64,000 bases of DNA from UBA4416 sp964543545. GTDB lineage: Bacteria; Bacteroidota; Bacteroidia; B-17B0; Aurantibacillaceae. The notes under the pieces were generated by a model, which was given only the letters and a program-made list of their open reading frames with translations, was not told the DNA's origin and made no database searches. Location of the stretch: the NCBI GenBank assembly GCA_964543545.1, contig CAZIYT010000005.1, forward strand, positions 1 through 64,000, in the 5' to 3' direction. Below are positions 9,430 through 18,327 of the stretch, in pieces (position 1 is the stretch's first letter; the number at the start of each line of letters is the position of its first letter). Made by a program: the position numbers and the translations under genes.

Positions 9430-9460
9430 AAAAACACCTGTTTCTGGCAGGTGTTTTTTT
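9430..9460 (+). terminator. Rho-independent terminator of topA
   Basis: A perfect 11-bp stem (AAAAACACCTG / CAGGTGTTTTT) with a 7-nt loop TTTCTGG runs into a T-tract. It lies 25 bp after the topA stop and before the next gene's start at 9493. Confidence 0.9.
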
Positions 9461-9492
9461 TATTTGCATATCTTAGTAAAAAAATCAGACTC

Positions 9493-11064
9493 ATGAAGTA
9501 CTTCGCTCTCCTGTTCATCGCCTTTAGTGTTACGCTTTCCGCTCAAAAGATCACCTATGGTTTCAGCCAGCCTTTTGAAACCGTACAAAAGCACGCCGAT
9601 CTTGGTTTTTATAAATTTTCGGATACCGAATATGCCGAGATGTATTACCGCAAAGGCGAAGACATGATCGTTCAGCTCTTCGACGAGAACTTCAAAAGCG
9701 TGAAGAAACAGGAAACCGTTGCCCTGCCTGAGAATAGCGACAAATATACCAACGAAGGCTTTTTCAGCGTGAAGAATGATTTTTTCTGGTTCTATTCTAC
9801 CTGGGATAAAAAAAGCAAGACGGAGCGTTTGTTCGCTTTGCCTTTCGATAAAAAATCGTTGAAGTTCAGCAATAAAGAAATTAAGCTGGTGGAAACGGGC
9901 AAGCTCGATGCGTTCAACAAATACAGCTTTTACTACTCTACCGACAGCAATAAATTGCTGGTCACCTATCGCGTGAAGCCCAAAGAAAAAAGGGACAAGC
10001 TCAACAAAGACATCATTGGCTTTAATTTATTCGATGATAAGCTGAACAAGATCTACGCTGCCGAAATTGAAATGCCTTATTCGGAGTACGATATGAACAA
10101 CCTCGATTATGAGATCGACTCGCGTGGTAATATCTACATGCTGGCTTCCGTGCGCATCAACAATTCACTCGACGGCGAAGTGAGCCAGGAAAAAGATGCG
10201 AAGAATTTATACCGCTACGAGCTCATCCGGGTGAACCAAAGCAACAATACCTTACAGGCCATCAAGATCAGCCTCAACAACAAATACATCAAATCGGTGA
10301 TCCTGGCGGAAGACCTGAGCCACGACATCGTGATCACGGGCTACTACTCCGACAAAAAGAACAGCGGCGGCTCCAATGGCGCTTACATCATCCGCCTGGA
10401 ATACGAGAACAAAGCCATCAAAGATATCCGCACCACGTACTGCGAATTTCCGGCCGAGATCCTGAAAGCCTACGAAACAGAGCGCACGAAAAAACGGATG
10501 GAGAAAAAAGAGGACAAAGGCCAGGACCTGGAAGCCTCGAACCTGGGGCTGGATAAGATCGTGTTTTATGAAGACGGCAGCGTGCTCCTCGTAGGCGAGG
10601 AATACTATGTGGTGTCGCACACCTACTACAACGGGCGTACCAGCTACACCACCTACACCTACTACTACAACGATATCCTGGTACTGAAAGCCGATAAGAA
10701 CGGAAAAACACAATGGTGCAACAAGATCCCGAAATTCCAATCGGGCTCCGGAACTGCCGACCTTTCTTATCATCACCACAACTACAACGGCGAAGATTAT
10801 TTCTTTTACCTCGACAACATCAAGAACATCGACCTGCCATTGACGGAAGCACCAGCACCACATAGCGCCGGCGCGGGCGGCTACCTTACCTGTGTGAAAA
10901 TGGACAAGAACGGCAAAATGACCAAGAGCTCGATCTTCGACATTCGCAAAGAGGAGATCAGGGTCTTCCCGAGAAGCTTCGAATCGGTCAACAACCATGT
11001 GATTGTTGATAGGATCAAATCGGATAAAAAGGAATCGGAGATCTTCCGGATGGAGATTAAGTAG
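9493..11064 (+). CDS. Secreted protein of unknown function
   Basis: About 523 residues from the preferred ATG at 9493, which opens directly into a signal peptide ending in LSAQ. The upstream in-frame start at 9427 lies inside the topA terminator and is rejected. The mature part is rich in Tyr, Lys and Asp and has the rhythm of a beta-propeller or repeat beta-sheet protein (repeated Y/F-x-D-x(4-8)-hydrophobic blocks), with a basic helical stretch near 330-350. No catalytic motif or known family is recognised. It lacks a T9SS C-terminal domain, so it is likely periplasmic. Confidence 0.8.
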   Translation: MKYFALLFIAFSVTLSAQKITYGFSQPFETVQKHADLGFYKFSDTEYAEMYYRKGEDMIVQLFDENFKSVKKQETVALPENSDKYTNEGFFSVKNDFFWFYSTWDKKSKTERLFALPFDKKSLKFSNKEIKLVETGKLDAFNKYSFYYSTDSNKLLVTYRVKPKEKRDKLNKDIIGFNLFDDKLNKIYAAEIEMPYSEYDMNNLDYEIDSRGNIYMLASVRINNSLDGEVSQEKDAKNLYRYELIRVNQSNNTLQAIKISLNNKYIKSVILAEDLSHDIVITGYYSDKKNSGGSNGAYIIRLEYENKAIKDIRTTYCEFPAEILKAYETERTKKRMEKKEDKGQDLEASNLGLDKIVFYEDGSVLLVGEEYYVVSHTYYNGRTSYTTYTYYYNDILVLKADKNGKTQWCNKIPKFQSGSGTADLSYHHHNYNGEDYFFYLDNIKNIDLPLTEAPAPHSAGAGGYLTCVKMDKNGKMTKSSIFDIRKEEIRVFPRSFESVNNHVIVDRIKSDKKESEIFRMEIK

Positions 11065-11188
11065 TTTTACATCCGGCGTCTCAGGTCATGGCATTAACCC
11101 TAGGTATGACGGTCATCCTGAACATGTTTTAAGGTCTCTGATACGCTGAAAAAAGCTTCTATTGTTCAGTTAATTTATTATTCTATTG

Positions 11189-11335
11189 TTGGGCGCCTCC
11201 TTCCGCAAGTGCTTCGACAGGCTCAGCAACCAGCGGGAGGCCGGGCTGCTTTGGGCTCCGCTGCGCTCCGGTTCTTTACCACGCGAGAACAGGCGTGGTA
11301 AAGGAACTAAACCCTTCGCATCCCTGGCGCAGGCT
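11189..11335 (+). repeat. Structured intergenic repeat, single module with inserted REP-like sequence (copy B)
   Basis: It opens TTGGGCGCCTCC, is interrupted by CTTCGACAGGCTCAGCAACC (11212-11231, a REP-like sequence), resumes GGAGGCCGGGCT, then CTCCGCTGCGCTCCGGTTC, a hairpin TTTACCACGC / GCGTGGTAAA with loop GAGAACAG, and ends with GCATCCCTGGCGCAGG. The same box order occurs in the right half of copy D (52209-52450). It fills the interval between the secreted-protein gene and the convergent lpxR-like gene. Confidence 0.7.
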
Positions 11336-11348
11336 TACGTTTCTTATT

Positions 11349-12308
11349 TCAAAAACACACCATAACCGCTACCCTGCCCCAGCCATGATCAACGCCGCGC
11401 ACAAATTCGGGCGTAATGTAGGAACGGCTGTATTCGAGCTGCACGCGCCTGATCACCAGGTGAACACCGGCCGTGCCATCGTATACGACACGGCTGATGT
11501 CTTTATCCGGGATGGTAAAGATACTGTTGGTATGAAATAAGCCGCCCTGCATGGTGGCATTATAGCCTACAGCACGCGCATTGGCCCTGAGAAATACATA
11601 GAGCTGGAATTTACGGCCGCCATTTTTTTCAATCCCGAGGTTATTGAAATAAGGGTTCATCCAACCCGCGCGGAAGTTAATGCCCAAAGAACCATCGGTA
11701 TAAAGCGTTCCGGCACGAACGACGCCATTGGCCATGAGCTCGGCATAAGGCGAATAGAGCAAGGCTTTCTCATATTTTATGCGGTAATTGACGATGTAAT
11801 CTTCCGCGATCTGCGCTTCCCAGCCCAGCGGCCGGATATTGACCAGGGCTTTATGAATCGCCTTCTGTTCGTCTTCGCAGCGGGCACAGGGCCCCAGTAC
11901 ACCGAGGTCGAGCTGCGTTTGTAACAACTGTTTCCGTTTTGCATCGAGCGACACTAAGAAGTGAGAAAAGAAAGCGGTGGCGGCAAAAGGCCGCTCGAGG
12001 TAATTGATGGTATCGTAACGGATGCTCTTGGGCGTGAAGCAATCCTGCTCGAGGTTGAGGCCGTAATAATTCCGGGAGCGTTTTCCGAGGGGAATGAGCG
12101 CATAGGACAACGGAGAATAACGCATGAGGCGGTGAATAAACTGCACCTGGATGCCCTGCGTGTAATAGCGGTCGGTGGCGCTGAAAAAATCATTATCATA
12201 CATCACGTTCACATAGCTTTCGGGGTTTGGCAGGGAATCAGGGACCTGGCCCCTGATCGCATTTCCGATGCATACTAAGCCGATTATGATTTGATATAAT
12301 TTTCCCAT
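11349..12308 (-). CDS. LpxR-family lipid A deacylase (outer membrane)
   Basis: A 319-residue protein with signal peptide (to about residue 21) and a beta-barrel pattern. It matches the LpxR family (DUF2219): YDNDFFSATDRYYTQG at 37-52 contains the Asn-Asp pair and the Thr/Ser position of the LpxR active site, and LGVLGPCARCEDEQ followed by HKAL matches the second conserved block. LpxR removes the 3'-acyloxyacyl group of lipid A in the outer membrane. Activity and the exact lipid A position in this organism are inferred. It appears monocistronic. Confidence 0.82.
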   Translation of the reverse strand: MGKLYQIIIGLVCIGNAIRGQVPDSLPNPESYVNVMYDNDFFSATDRYYTQGIQVQFIHRLMRYSPLSYALIPLGKRSRNYYGLNLEQDCFTPKSIRYDTINYLERPFAATAFFSHFLVSLDAKRKQLLQTQLDLGVLGPCARCEDEQKAIHKALVNIRPLGWEAQIAEDYIVNYRIKYEKALLYSPYAELMANGVVRAGTLYTDGSLGINFRAGWMNPYFNNLGIEKNGGRKFQLYVFLRANARAVGYNATMQGGLFHTNSIFTIPDKDISRVVYDGTAGVHLVIRRVQLEYSRSYITPEFVRGVDHGWGRVAVMVCF

Positions 12309-12347
12309 AGTTTTATATACGGAAAAAAGAGAGATTTGGTTTAAGGC

Positions 12348-12410
12348 TCCCGCAGATTCACTAATGCCTTAATAAAGAAAAATCCGCGCAGATCTGCGAA
12401 ATCTGCGGGA
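12348..12410. repeat. Intergenic inverted repeat
   Basis: TCCCGCAGATT at 12348-12358 and its complement AATCTGCGGGA at 12400-12410 bracket a 41-nt spacer which itself contains GCGCAGATCTGCG. This could fold as a long hairpin between the divergent lpxR-like and VWA genes. It resembles short dispersed repeats common between Bacteroidota genes, but only one copy was seen here. Confidence 0.6.
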
Positions 12411-12449
12411 CATACCTGAACAATCCTCTTTTTAATCTGTTACTAAACC

Positions 12450-13544
12450 ATGCTTGGATTCCGTTTTTCCCATTATACCAAACCCGATCAAACACCTTTC
12501 GACAAGTTGTTTGATATTTTTAAGCAGCTCATCACCTACACCAGTGGCGATTTCAATGAAGCCATCAGCTGGCTCACCGAGCTCGATAAGGAATATAAGC
12601 TCACCGAACCGGATTATGGTATCGGCGATTTTATCCAGGAGCTGAAAGACCGCGGTTATATCCGCGAAGATGATCCTGCATCGGGCGGGATCAGCATCAC
12701 GCCCAAAACCGAAAAAGCCATCCGCCAGCAGGCGCTGGAGCGCATCTTCGGAAAACTGAAAAAAGGAAAATCGGGCAATCACTCCACCAAATATACCGGC
12801 AGCGGCGAAGAGATGAGCAGTGAGCTCCGTCCCTTCCAGTTTGGCGATTCACTGGAGCAGATCTCCATGCTGGAATCTTTTAAGAACGCGCAGGTAAACC
12901 ACGGCATCGGCGACTTCCGGATGACGGAGAACGACCTCGAGGTACGGGAGAAAGAGCACAAGACCCAGACCTCAACCGTGCTGATGATCGATATTTCACA
13001 TTCCATGATCCTGTATGGCGAAGACCGCATCACGCCTGCCAAGAACGTGGCGATGGCGCTTTCGGAGCTCATCAAGCAACGCTATCCCAAAGATACGCTT
13101 GATATCATCGTGTTTGGCGACGATGCCTGGCAGATCGAGATCAAAGACCTTCCCTATTTACAGGTGGGGCCTTACCACACGAATACCGTGGCAGGCCTGG
13201 AATTGGCCATGGATCTGTTGAGGCGACGAAAAAATGCCAACAAGCAAATTTTTATGATCACCGACGGGAAACCGACCTGTATCAAGGAACATGGGCAATA
13301 CTACAAGAACAGCTTCGGCATCGATCAGAAAATTCTGAACAAATGCCTGACGCTTGCCCAAAGCTGCCGCAAGCTGAAAATTCCGATCACAACCTTTATG
13401 GTAGCCAGCGATCCCTATTTGCAACAATTCGTGCACGAATTTACGGAAGCCAACAACGGCAAGGCGTTCTACACCACCCTGGAAGGATTGGGCGATTTTA
13501 TTTTTGAAGATTTTGAACGGAACAAAAAACGGAACGTGAGGTGA
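12450..13544 (+). CDS. VWA domain protein (partner of MoxR-type AAA ATPase)
   Basis: A 364-residue cytoplasmic protein. An N-terminal helical region (1-165) is followed by a von Willebrand A domain whose metal site (MIDAS) begins with DISHS at 181-185, continues with a Thr near 240 (YHTNTVAG) and ends with ITDGKPT near 272. VWA proteins of this type work with MoxR-like AAA ATPases as metal-dependent chaperone or activation pairs; the AAA partner is encoded 119 bp downstream on the same strand. The client is unknown. Confidence 0.88.
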   Translation: MLGFRFSHYTKPDQTPFDKLFDIFKQLITYTSGDFNEAISWLTELDKEYKLTEPDYGIGDFIQELKDRGYIREDDPASGGISITPKTEKAIRQQALERIFGKLKKGKSGNHSTKYTGSGEEMSSELRPFQFGDSLEQISMLESFKNAQVNHGIGDFRMTENDLEVREKEHKTQTSTVLMIDISHSMILYGEDRITPAKNVAMALSELIKQRYPKDTLDIIVFGDDAWQIEIKDLPYLQVGPYHTNTVAGLELAMDLLRRRKNANKQIFMITDGKPTCIKEHGQYYKNSFGIDQKILNKCLTLAQSCRKLKIPITTFMVASDPYLQQFVHEFTEANNGKAFYTTLEGLGDFIFEDFERNKKRNVR

Positions 13545-13566
13545 ATTAGTATCTTATTTTCCAGCG

Positions 13567-13615
13567 GGTGGTTTCGAGAGCCTCAACCACCCCGTCGTTG
13601 ACTGAGGCTCTCGAA
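13567..13615 (+). repeat. REP-like palindrome between the VWA and AAA genes
   Basis: Two hairpins can form but exclude one another: GGTGGTT (13567-13573) with AACCACC (13585-13591), or TTCGAGAGCCTCA (13573-13585) with TGAGGCTCTCGAA (13603-13615). The element sits inside a likely operon, and an open frame runs through it into the AAA gene. Confidence 0.75.
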
Positions 13616-13663
13616 GGCAATGACAAAGTTAAAATCAACAAACCAGAGATAACACACTATTTT

Positions 13664-15145
13664 ATGATACACCTCAAAACACTCGGACAACTCAAAGCAT
13701 CGGGCTACCAATCGAAAGCCATCAAAGACGAATTACGCGACAACCTCATTGACAAGCTCAAAAAGAAAGAACCGGTTTTCAAAGGCATCATCGGCTATGA
13801 AGACACCGTAATCCCGGAGATAGAGCGTGCCATCCTTTCGCGCCACAATATGAATTTACTGGGTCTGCGCGGACAAGCCAAAACGCGGATTGCCCGGCAA
13901 ATGACCGAGCTGCTGGACGAGTATATTCCCGTAGTGGAGCACAGCGACCTCAACGACGATCCCTTGAATCCTTTGTCTAATTTCGCTAAAGAGAAGATCA
14001 AAGAGCTGGGCGACCTCACGCCCATCACCTGGCTGCACCGCTCGCAGCGCTATGTGGAAAAGCTGGCAACGCCCGATGTTTCCGTTGCCGATCTCATCGG
14101 CGATGTAGACCCGATCAAGGCTGCTAATTTAAAGCTGAACTATGCAGATGAGCGTGTCATTCATTACGGTATTATTCCACGGAGCAACCGCTGTATTTTT
14201 GTGATCAATGAATTGCCGGATCTCCAGGCGCGCATCCAGGTAGCGCTCTTCAACATTCTGCAGGAAGGCGATATCCAGATCCGTGGCTTTAAGCTGCGTA
14301 TTGCCCTCGATATTGAATTTATCTTTACCGCCAACCCCGAAGATTATACCAACCGCGGAAGCATCGTCACCCCTCTGAAAGACCGCATTGGCAGCCAGAT
14401 CCTGACGCACTACCCGAAACAGATCGCCCTCTCGAAACAAATTACTGCACAGGAGGCAAGACTAAGCGATTCCCAGAAAGAGCACATTTCCGTGAACGAT
14501 CTCCTGGCTACGCTTATTGAGCGTGTGGCATTTGAAGCGCGCGAAAGTGAGTTCGTGGATTCCAAGAGCGGTGTGTCGGCGCGCTTAACGATCTCAGCTT
14601 ATGAAAACCTGGTAAGCACCGCTGAGCGCCGCATGCTCCTCAACGGGGAAACATCAACCGTAGCACGTGTGAGCGACCTCATGGGCATTATTCCTGCCGT
14701 CAATGGCAAGATCGAACTGGTATATGAAGGCGAGCAGGAAGGTGCCGCTATCGTCGCGCAGAACCTCGTGGGAAAAGCCATCCGCAACGAATTCCTGGAG
14801 CATTTTCCAGATCCGGCGAAACTGAAAAAGAAAAAAGATCCGAGTCCTTACCAACCGGTGATCAACTGGTTCGGCGAAGGCAATACCATCGACCTGATGT
14901 TGCTGGAAGACCAGAAAACCTATGAGGAAACGCTCAACGCCATTCCCGGCTTAAGCAAACTTGCCTCTACTTATTTCCCGAAACAGGATAAAACAGATCA
15001 GCTCATCGCGATGGAATTTATGTTATTCGGCCTGGCAGAGCATTCGCTTATCGGTAAAAACCAGCTGGAGCGCGGCACGCAGTTCAAAGACATTTTGGGC
15101 TCCATGTTCAACGAAAAAGATTTTTTCGGAAGCGCGGATAATTAA
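13664..15145 (+). CDS. MoxR/magnesium chelatase-like AAA+ ATPase
   Basis: A 493-residue AAA+ protein from ATG 13664; the frame extends upstream to 13568, but that part translates the REP-like element and is rejected. The Walker A is GLRGQAKT at 67-74, with Ala replacing the usual Gly before Lys. The Walker B is IFVINELPDL, with Asn182 in place of the usual Asp before Glu183. Sensor and arginine-finger regions follow (FTANPEDYTNRG, LKDRIGSQ). With the upstream VWA protein it likely forms a remodelling pair. The family is common in Bacteroidota with these same substitutions, as far as I recall. Confidence 0.88.
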   Translation: MIHLKTLGQLKASGYQSKAIKDELRDNLIDKLKKKEPVFKGIIGYEDTVIPEIERAILSRHNMNLLGLRGQAKTRIARQMTELLDEYIPVVEHSDLNDDPLNPLSNFAKEKIKELGDLTPITWLHRSQRYVEKLATPDVSVADLIGDVDPIKAANLKLNYADERVIHYGIIPRSNRCIFVINELPDLQARIQVALFNILQEGDIQIRGFKLRIALDIEFIFTANPEDYTNRGSIVTPLKDRIGSQILTHYPKQIALSKQITAQEARLSDSQKEHISVNDLLATLIERVAFEARESEFVDSKSGVSARLTISAYENLVSTAERRMLLNGETSTVARVSDLMGIIPAVNGKIELVYEGEQEGAAIVAQNLVGKAIRNEFLEHFPDPAKLKKKKDPSPYQPVINWFGEGNTIDLMLLEDQKTYEETLNAIPGLSKLASTYFPKQDKTDQLIAMEFMLFGLAEHSLIGKNQLERGTQFKDILGSMFNEKDFFGSADN

Positions 15146-15204
15146 CAGGCCGTATAAGGATTCGTGTCATAACGAAACTGATCTGCTGTTGTTCTGAAAC
15201 TTTT

Positions 15205-15444
15205 ATTATTTGGGCGTCCGGGCGGGCTCTTTGCTGCAATCTTTTGCCGGCTGCTGAGCGCAGCGGCAAAAGGATTTCCGCGTCGATCCCTGACGCGGCA
15301 CAACTGAAGAATGAAGGTGAATCCATCAAAGGTAAAGCTGCGTGAAGGATAGAAACGAAAATCCTTTTACGAAACGCAGTGGAGTAAAAGATTGAAGTGG
15401 ATAGCCTGACGGCGCTGCTCTTTGCGCCGGCACGCCCAAATAAT
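15205..15444. repeat. Structured intergenic repeat, two inverted modules (copy C)
   Basis: A 240-bp element with terminal inverted repeats (ATTATTTGGGCGT at 15205-15217, complement at 15432-15444). The left module reads GGGCTCTTTGCTGCAAT, hairpin CTTTTGCCG / CGGCAAAAG, GATTTCC, then GCGTC / GACGC around ATCCCT. The right module, read on the minus strand, has the same order: GGCTATCCACTTCAAT, hairpin CTTTTAC / GTAAAAG, GGATTTTCG, TATCCTTCACGCAG. It lies after the AAA gene and nearly matches copy D in length. Confidence 0.8.
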
Positions 15445-15483
15445 TTCCGTACAAGTAATCATGGCTAATTATTTTTTTATGCC

Positions 15484-15553
15484 CTTGTTGGTGTTATCAC
15501 CAACAAGAATGCATGAACCTGAACAAGCCCTGTTAGTGAGAACACCAACAGGG
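15484..15553. terminator. Two tandem related hairpins (possible bidirectional termination or repeat)
   Basis: Hairpin 1: CTTGTTGGTG / CACCAACAAG with loop TTAT (15484-15507). Hairpin 2: CCCTGTTAGTG / CACCAACAGGG with loop AGAA (15528-15553). The arms are clearly related. Neither has a good T-run, so a repeat element is as likely as a terminator. It lies 26 bp from the stop of the methyltransferase gene. Confidence 0.55.
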
Positions 15554-15579
15554 GCGAAAACCTGAATTTAAAAAGCATT

Positions 15580-16233
15580 CTATTTACAAAGCGTAACCGT
15601 TGTAAACTCACGGTCTACCAGGTCACCCATTTTGCTTCTCACCTGCTCCATTTGAGATTCTGTTTTCTGAATCCTGAAGGAAGACAATGCCACGAGTTTT
15701 TCCAGTTTATCAGTGCTGTATAGCTCAAAGCCATAAGCCGTGAAAGGCAACTGCTTCATGAAGCTCTCCTGGGCAAAGGTGATACAAAGTTTTCCATCTG
15801 CCTTCAATACACGGTAAAGCTCAGCCAGTAAAGCGGAGGGATCGGCCCAGAAGTAAATGGTGTTAACGGTAAAGATGCGGTCGAAGTGATTGTCGGAGAA
15901 GGGGATTTTTCCGCCATCGTACACATGAAAGGATGCTTGTTGCGATTCGATAAAACCGTGGTTGATCTTTTTCGCCTCCGCATGCATCAGCTCCGACATT
16001 TCCAGGCCATCGTAGTGAACTGAAGGATGCGGATCGAGCACATGCCTCACATGGGCCGCATTGCCATGCCCGAGCTCCAATACCTTTTCTTTCCCTGAAA
16101 GCTCCAGGCTGGCAATCGCATGCAGTGTCATACCAATGTTTGTGGCATTCATCATATCCGCGATCTCAATGCCTTTTTCCCCTTTCGGGTGGCCCAGCTG
16201 GGAAGCCAGCTCCTGTAAGTCTTTCTGTTCCAT
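15580..16233 (-). CDS. Class I SAM-dependent methyltransferase
   Basis: A 217-residue cytoplasmic methyltransferase. The glycine-rich SAM loop is VLELGHGNAAH near 46-56, an acidic Glu at the end of strand 2 lies in LEMSE near 77, and IPFSDNHFDRIFTVNTIYFW near 107-126 is the Methyltransf_11-type motif. The substrate is unknown; related enzymes act on small molecules or quinone precursors. No neighbour in the same direction helps. It is convergent with the repeat-rich interval after the AAA gene. Confidence 0.88.
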   Translation of the reverse strand: MEQKDLQELASQLGHPKGEKGIEIADMMNATNIGMTLHAIASLELSGKEKVLELGHGNAAHVRHVLDPHPSVHYDGLEMSELMHAEAKKINHGFIESQQASFHVYDGGKIPFSDNHFDRIFTVNTIYFWADPSALLAELYRVLKADGKLCITFAQESFMKQLPFTAYGFELYSTDKLEKLVALSSFRIQKTESQMEQVRSKMGDLVDREFTTVTLCK

Positions 16234-16318
16234 GATCTAAAGATAGCGCTTCCTTCTTCCGGATCAAATCACAAAAAACCGGTAGGCTGTGCGGTTGATA
16301 ATCCTTATTTTTATATCC

Positions 16319-16798
16319 ATGAAAACCGCCACTGTCAGCGAACTGAAAAAAGAACTGAATGACCTGCCCCCAAAGCAGCTGGTAGAACTGTGTCTTACCT
16401 TAGCCAAATACAAAAAAGACAATAAGGAGCTGCTGGACTATTTATTGTTCGAAGCACACAACAAGCCCAATTTCATACAGGAGGTCAAAAAAGAGATCGA
16501 TGAGGAGTTTGAGGAATTAAAATTCCAATCGAATTTATACTACGTCAAAAAAAGCCTTCGCAAGCTCCTGCGCATCATCAATAAGTACTGCAAATATGTC
16601 GCCGATAAGGCCCTGGTAGCCGAGCTGCATATTTACTTTTGCGAAAAGCTGAAAAACTCGCGCATTCCTTACAAAAAAAGCCAGCTGCTGGTAAACCTTT
16701 ACGAACAGGAACTTAAAAAGATCAACACACTCATTGCCGCGCTCCACGAAGACCTTCAACAGGATTACCTGAACGACCTCGAACGGATCATGGAATGA
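16319..16798 (+). CDS. DUF6155 family protein
   Basis: About 159 residues starting MKTATVSELKKELNDLPPKQ, which is how this Bacteroidota-specific family begins; the upstream ATG at 16289 would add ten hydrophobic residues and is less likely. It is highly charged, all-helical, with blocks LCLTLAKYKKDNKELLDYLLFE and KKSLRKLLRIINKYCKYV. There is no signal peptide or catalytic motif. It is probably a cytoplasmic helical adaptor; function unknown. Its stop is 2 bp from the convergent 16801-17256 gene. Confidence 0.8.
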   Translation: MKTATVSELKKELNDLPPKQLVELCLTLAKYKKDNKELLDYLLFEAHNKPNFIQEVKKEIDEEFEELKFQSNLYYVKKSLRKLLRIINKYCKYVADKALVAELHIYFCEKLKNSRIPYKKSQLLVNLYEQELKKINTLIAALHEDLQQDYLNDLERIME

Positions 16799-16800
16799 GG

Positions 16801-17256
16801 TTAAGCGATCCCCAGCGCCACCTTAATGACCTGCAGGCCTAATTCCCCAAAAAGGTCCCTGATATCCATACAGCCCACAATGGCTGTTTTATCGGCCAGG
16901 CAGAGTTGCATGGCATTTGTTTTCTCATAAACTTCGGTGTGGGATTTAAACGCAAAATCCTTGAAGGCTTCCTCATCGAGCTCAATCTCCGGAGCCTGCC
17001 TGAGCTTATCTTCAATGGCCTGCTGCAGCCTGAGCTTTGTATCTTCCATCCAGGCTTTTCCTTCCTCTGTCAACTTATCAAACAGCTCTTCCGTGAATTT
17101 CCTCACGTACTTGTCGCCATACATCATGTAATAGGCGGGAGGCTCCTTATCGGGGAAGCGCCTGATAAAATCTTCGTGACGGAATTTGTAATAGTCAACG
17201 CTTCCCAGAATCGTTCCGGGTGCGGATTGCGGTTTCGTGCTGCTCATAGATGCCAT
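16801..17256 (-). CDS. Conserved hypothetical protein
   Basis: 151 residues, helical and acidic in the middle (TKLRLQQAIEDKLRQAPE), ending in a hydrophobic helix that contains CMDIRDLFGELGLQVIKVAL. No family is recognised. It starts 32 bp after the stop of the tryptophan dioxygenase gene on the same strand, so the two are probably co-transcribed. It is likely soluble and cytoplasmic. ATG at 17256 is used; an internal Met at residue 4 is also possible. Confidence 0.65.
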   Translation of the reverse strand: MASMSSTKPQSAPGTILGSVDYYKFRHEDFIRRFPDKEPPAYYMMYGDKYVRKFTEELFDKLTEEGKAWMEDTKLRLQQAIEDKLRQAPEIELDEEAFKDFAFKSHTEVYEKTNAMQLCLADKTAIVGCMDIRDLFGELGLQVIKVALGIA

Positions 17257-17288
17257 GAGTCCTTCTCAAAATCTGGTGCCAGCCGGAC

Positions 17289-18296
17289 TCAGGCTTTTGT
17301 TCTGAACACATTCGTGTCCACCCAGCTTCTGCCCCACTCCTCCTGTTCCTGTGCTGTCCAGAGCTCCGGATAGAAGATGCGTTTCTGGAAGCGCGGCGGC
17401 AGGTACTTTTGCCAGTTGGTGCCGCCCGTAGCAGGTGCATCGCCTTCTTTCTGCTGTAAGTAGCGCACAGCACTCTTGTAGTGCATCAAAGGCCAATTGA
17501 TGTTGACGTTGATGTCCAGCTCTTTGAGCGCGTTGATGAGCTTCTGATTTTTTTGATCTTCGGGAGATAAGGCCTTGTACTTGGCCCACATATTTTTATC
17601 GCTGTACTCGTTGGCCAGGGCCAGGAACTCGCTGCCGTATTTTTTCTCGAATTGATTCAGCGTTAAGGTCTTCTTGCCTGTTTCCAGTTCGGTAGCGCCT
17701 TTGTTCCAGTAAATGTGCTGGAACATTTCCTCAATGCTATTGTCCTTCCCGTGAAAATCAGGGCGCATGTTCTTATCCACGAGGTTAATAAAATCCGTTG
17801 CACAGATCTCGATCTTGCGGTATTGGGCGCTCTGGAAGCCGCTTGCCGGAAGAAGCGCCATGCGGTAACGCAGGAACTGCTCTTTCTCCATCCCATCTAC
17901 CATGATCTCAAACGATTTGGTGAGCGATTCAAAATAGCGGTTGATGCGGATGATGCGCGTGGCAAAATACTCCGGGTCGAGGCTGTCTTTCCAACCCAGG
18001 TCGCGACCGTTAGGAGCGATGTTCTTCCCATTGTTTGCAATCTGTGTCATCTCGTGCAGGGATAATTTAAAATACAGCTCCGTAATCTGGTGGTACATGA
18101 TGAAGATCTCCTCATCCGGAAAATCCGTTTTCGGGTTTTGCAGCGTGAGCAGCGTATCTACCTGTATATAGTCCCAATAGGTGAGGTAATTGGCCAATAA
18201 GAGGCCATCGAGGTAACCATCGAGGCTTTGCCCCATCAAGTTATACTTTTCCTGCAATAGCTTAACCTTATCGAGTATTTCCTGAGTAAATTCCAT
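17289..18296 (-). CDS. kynA: Tryptophan 2,3-dioxygenase family protein
   Basis: A 335-residue haem dioxygenase that would open the indole ring of tryptophan to N-formylkynurenine. The conserved block HQITELYFKLSLHE spans 69-82 (His69 matches the substrate-side His), and a C-terminal LMHYKSAVRYL plus GGTNWQKYLPPRF match the haem-ligand and TGGS-type substrate loop regions of the family. It is longer than classic enzymes by about 40 residues. A strong terminator of the upstream gene separates it from DUF3108, so it likely has its own promoter. No other kynurenine gene is in the window. Confidence 0.85.
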   Translation of the reverse strand: MEFTQEILDKVKLLQEKYNLMGQSLDGYLDGLLLANYLTYWDYIQVDTLLTLQNPKTDFPDEEIFIMYHQITELYFKLSLHEMTQIANNGKNIAPNGRDLGWKDSLDPEYFATRIIRINRYFESLTKSFEIMVDGMEKEQFLRYRMALLPASGFQSAQYRKIEICATDFINLVDKNMRPDFHGKDNSIEEMFQHIYWNKGATELETGKKTLTLNQFEKKYGSEFLALANEYSDKNMWAKYKALSPEDQKNQKLINALKELDINVNINWPLMHYKSAVRYLQQKEGDAPATGGTNWQKYLPPRFQKRIFYPELWTAQEQEEWGRSWVDTNVFRTKA

Positions 18297-18327
18297 AGTA
18301 AGAGCCTGTTTTTAAACTGAGCCTAAA

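Noticed and set aside
10252..10998. Minus-strand open frame of 248 codons
   Set aside because: Antisense to the secreted protein gene at 9493-11064, with Val/Phe-rich shadow sequence typical of the reverse of Lys/Asp codons.
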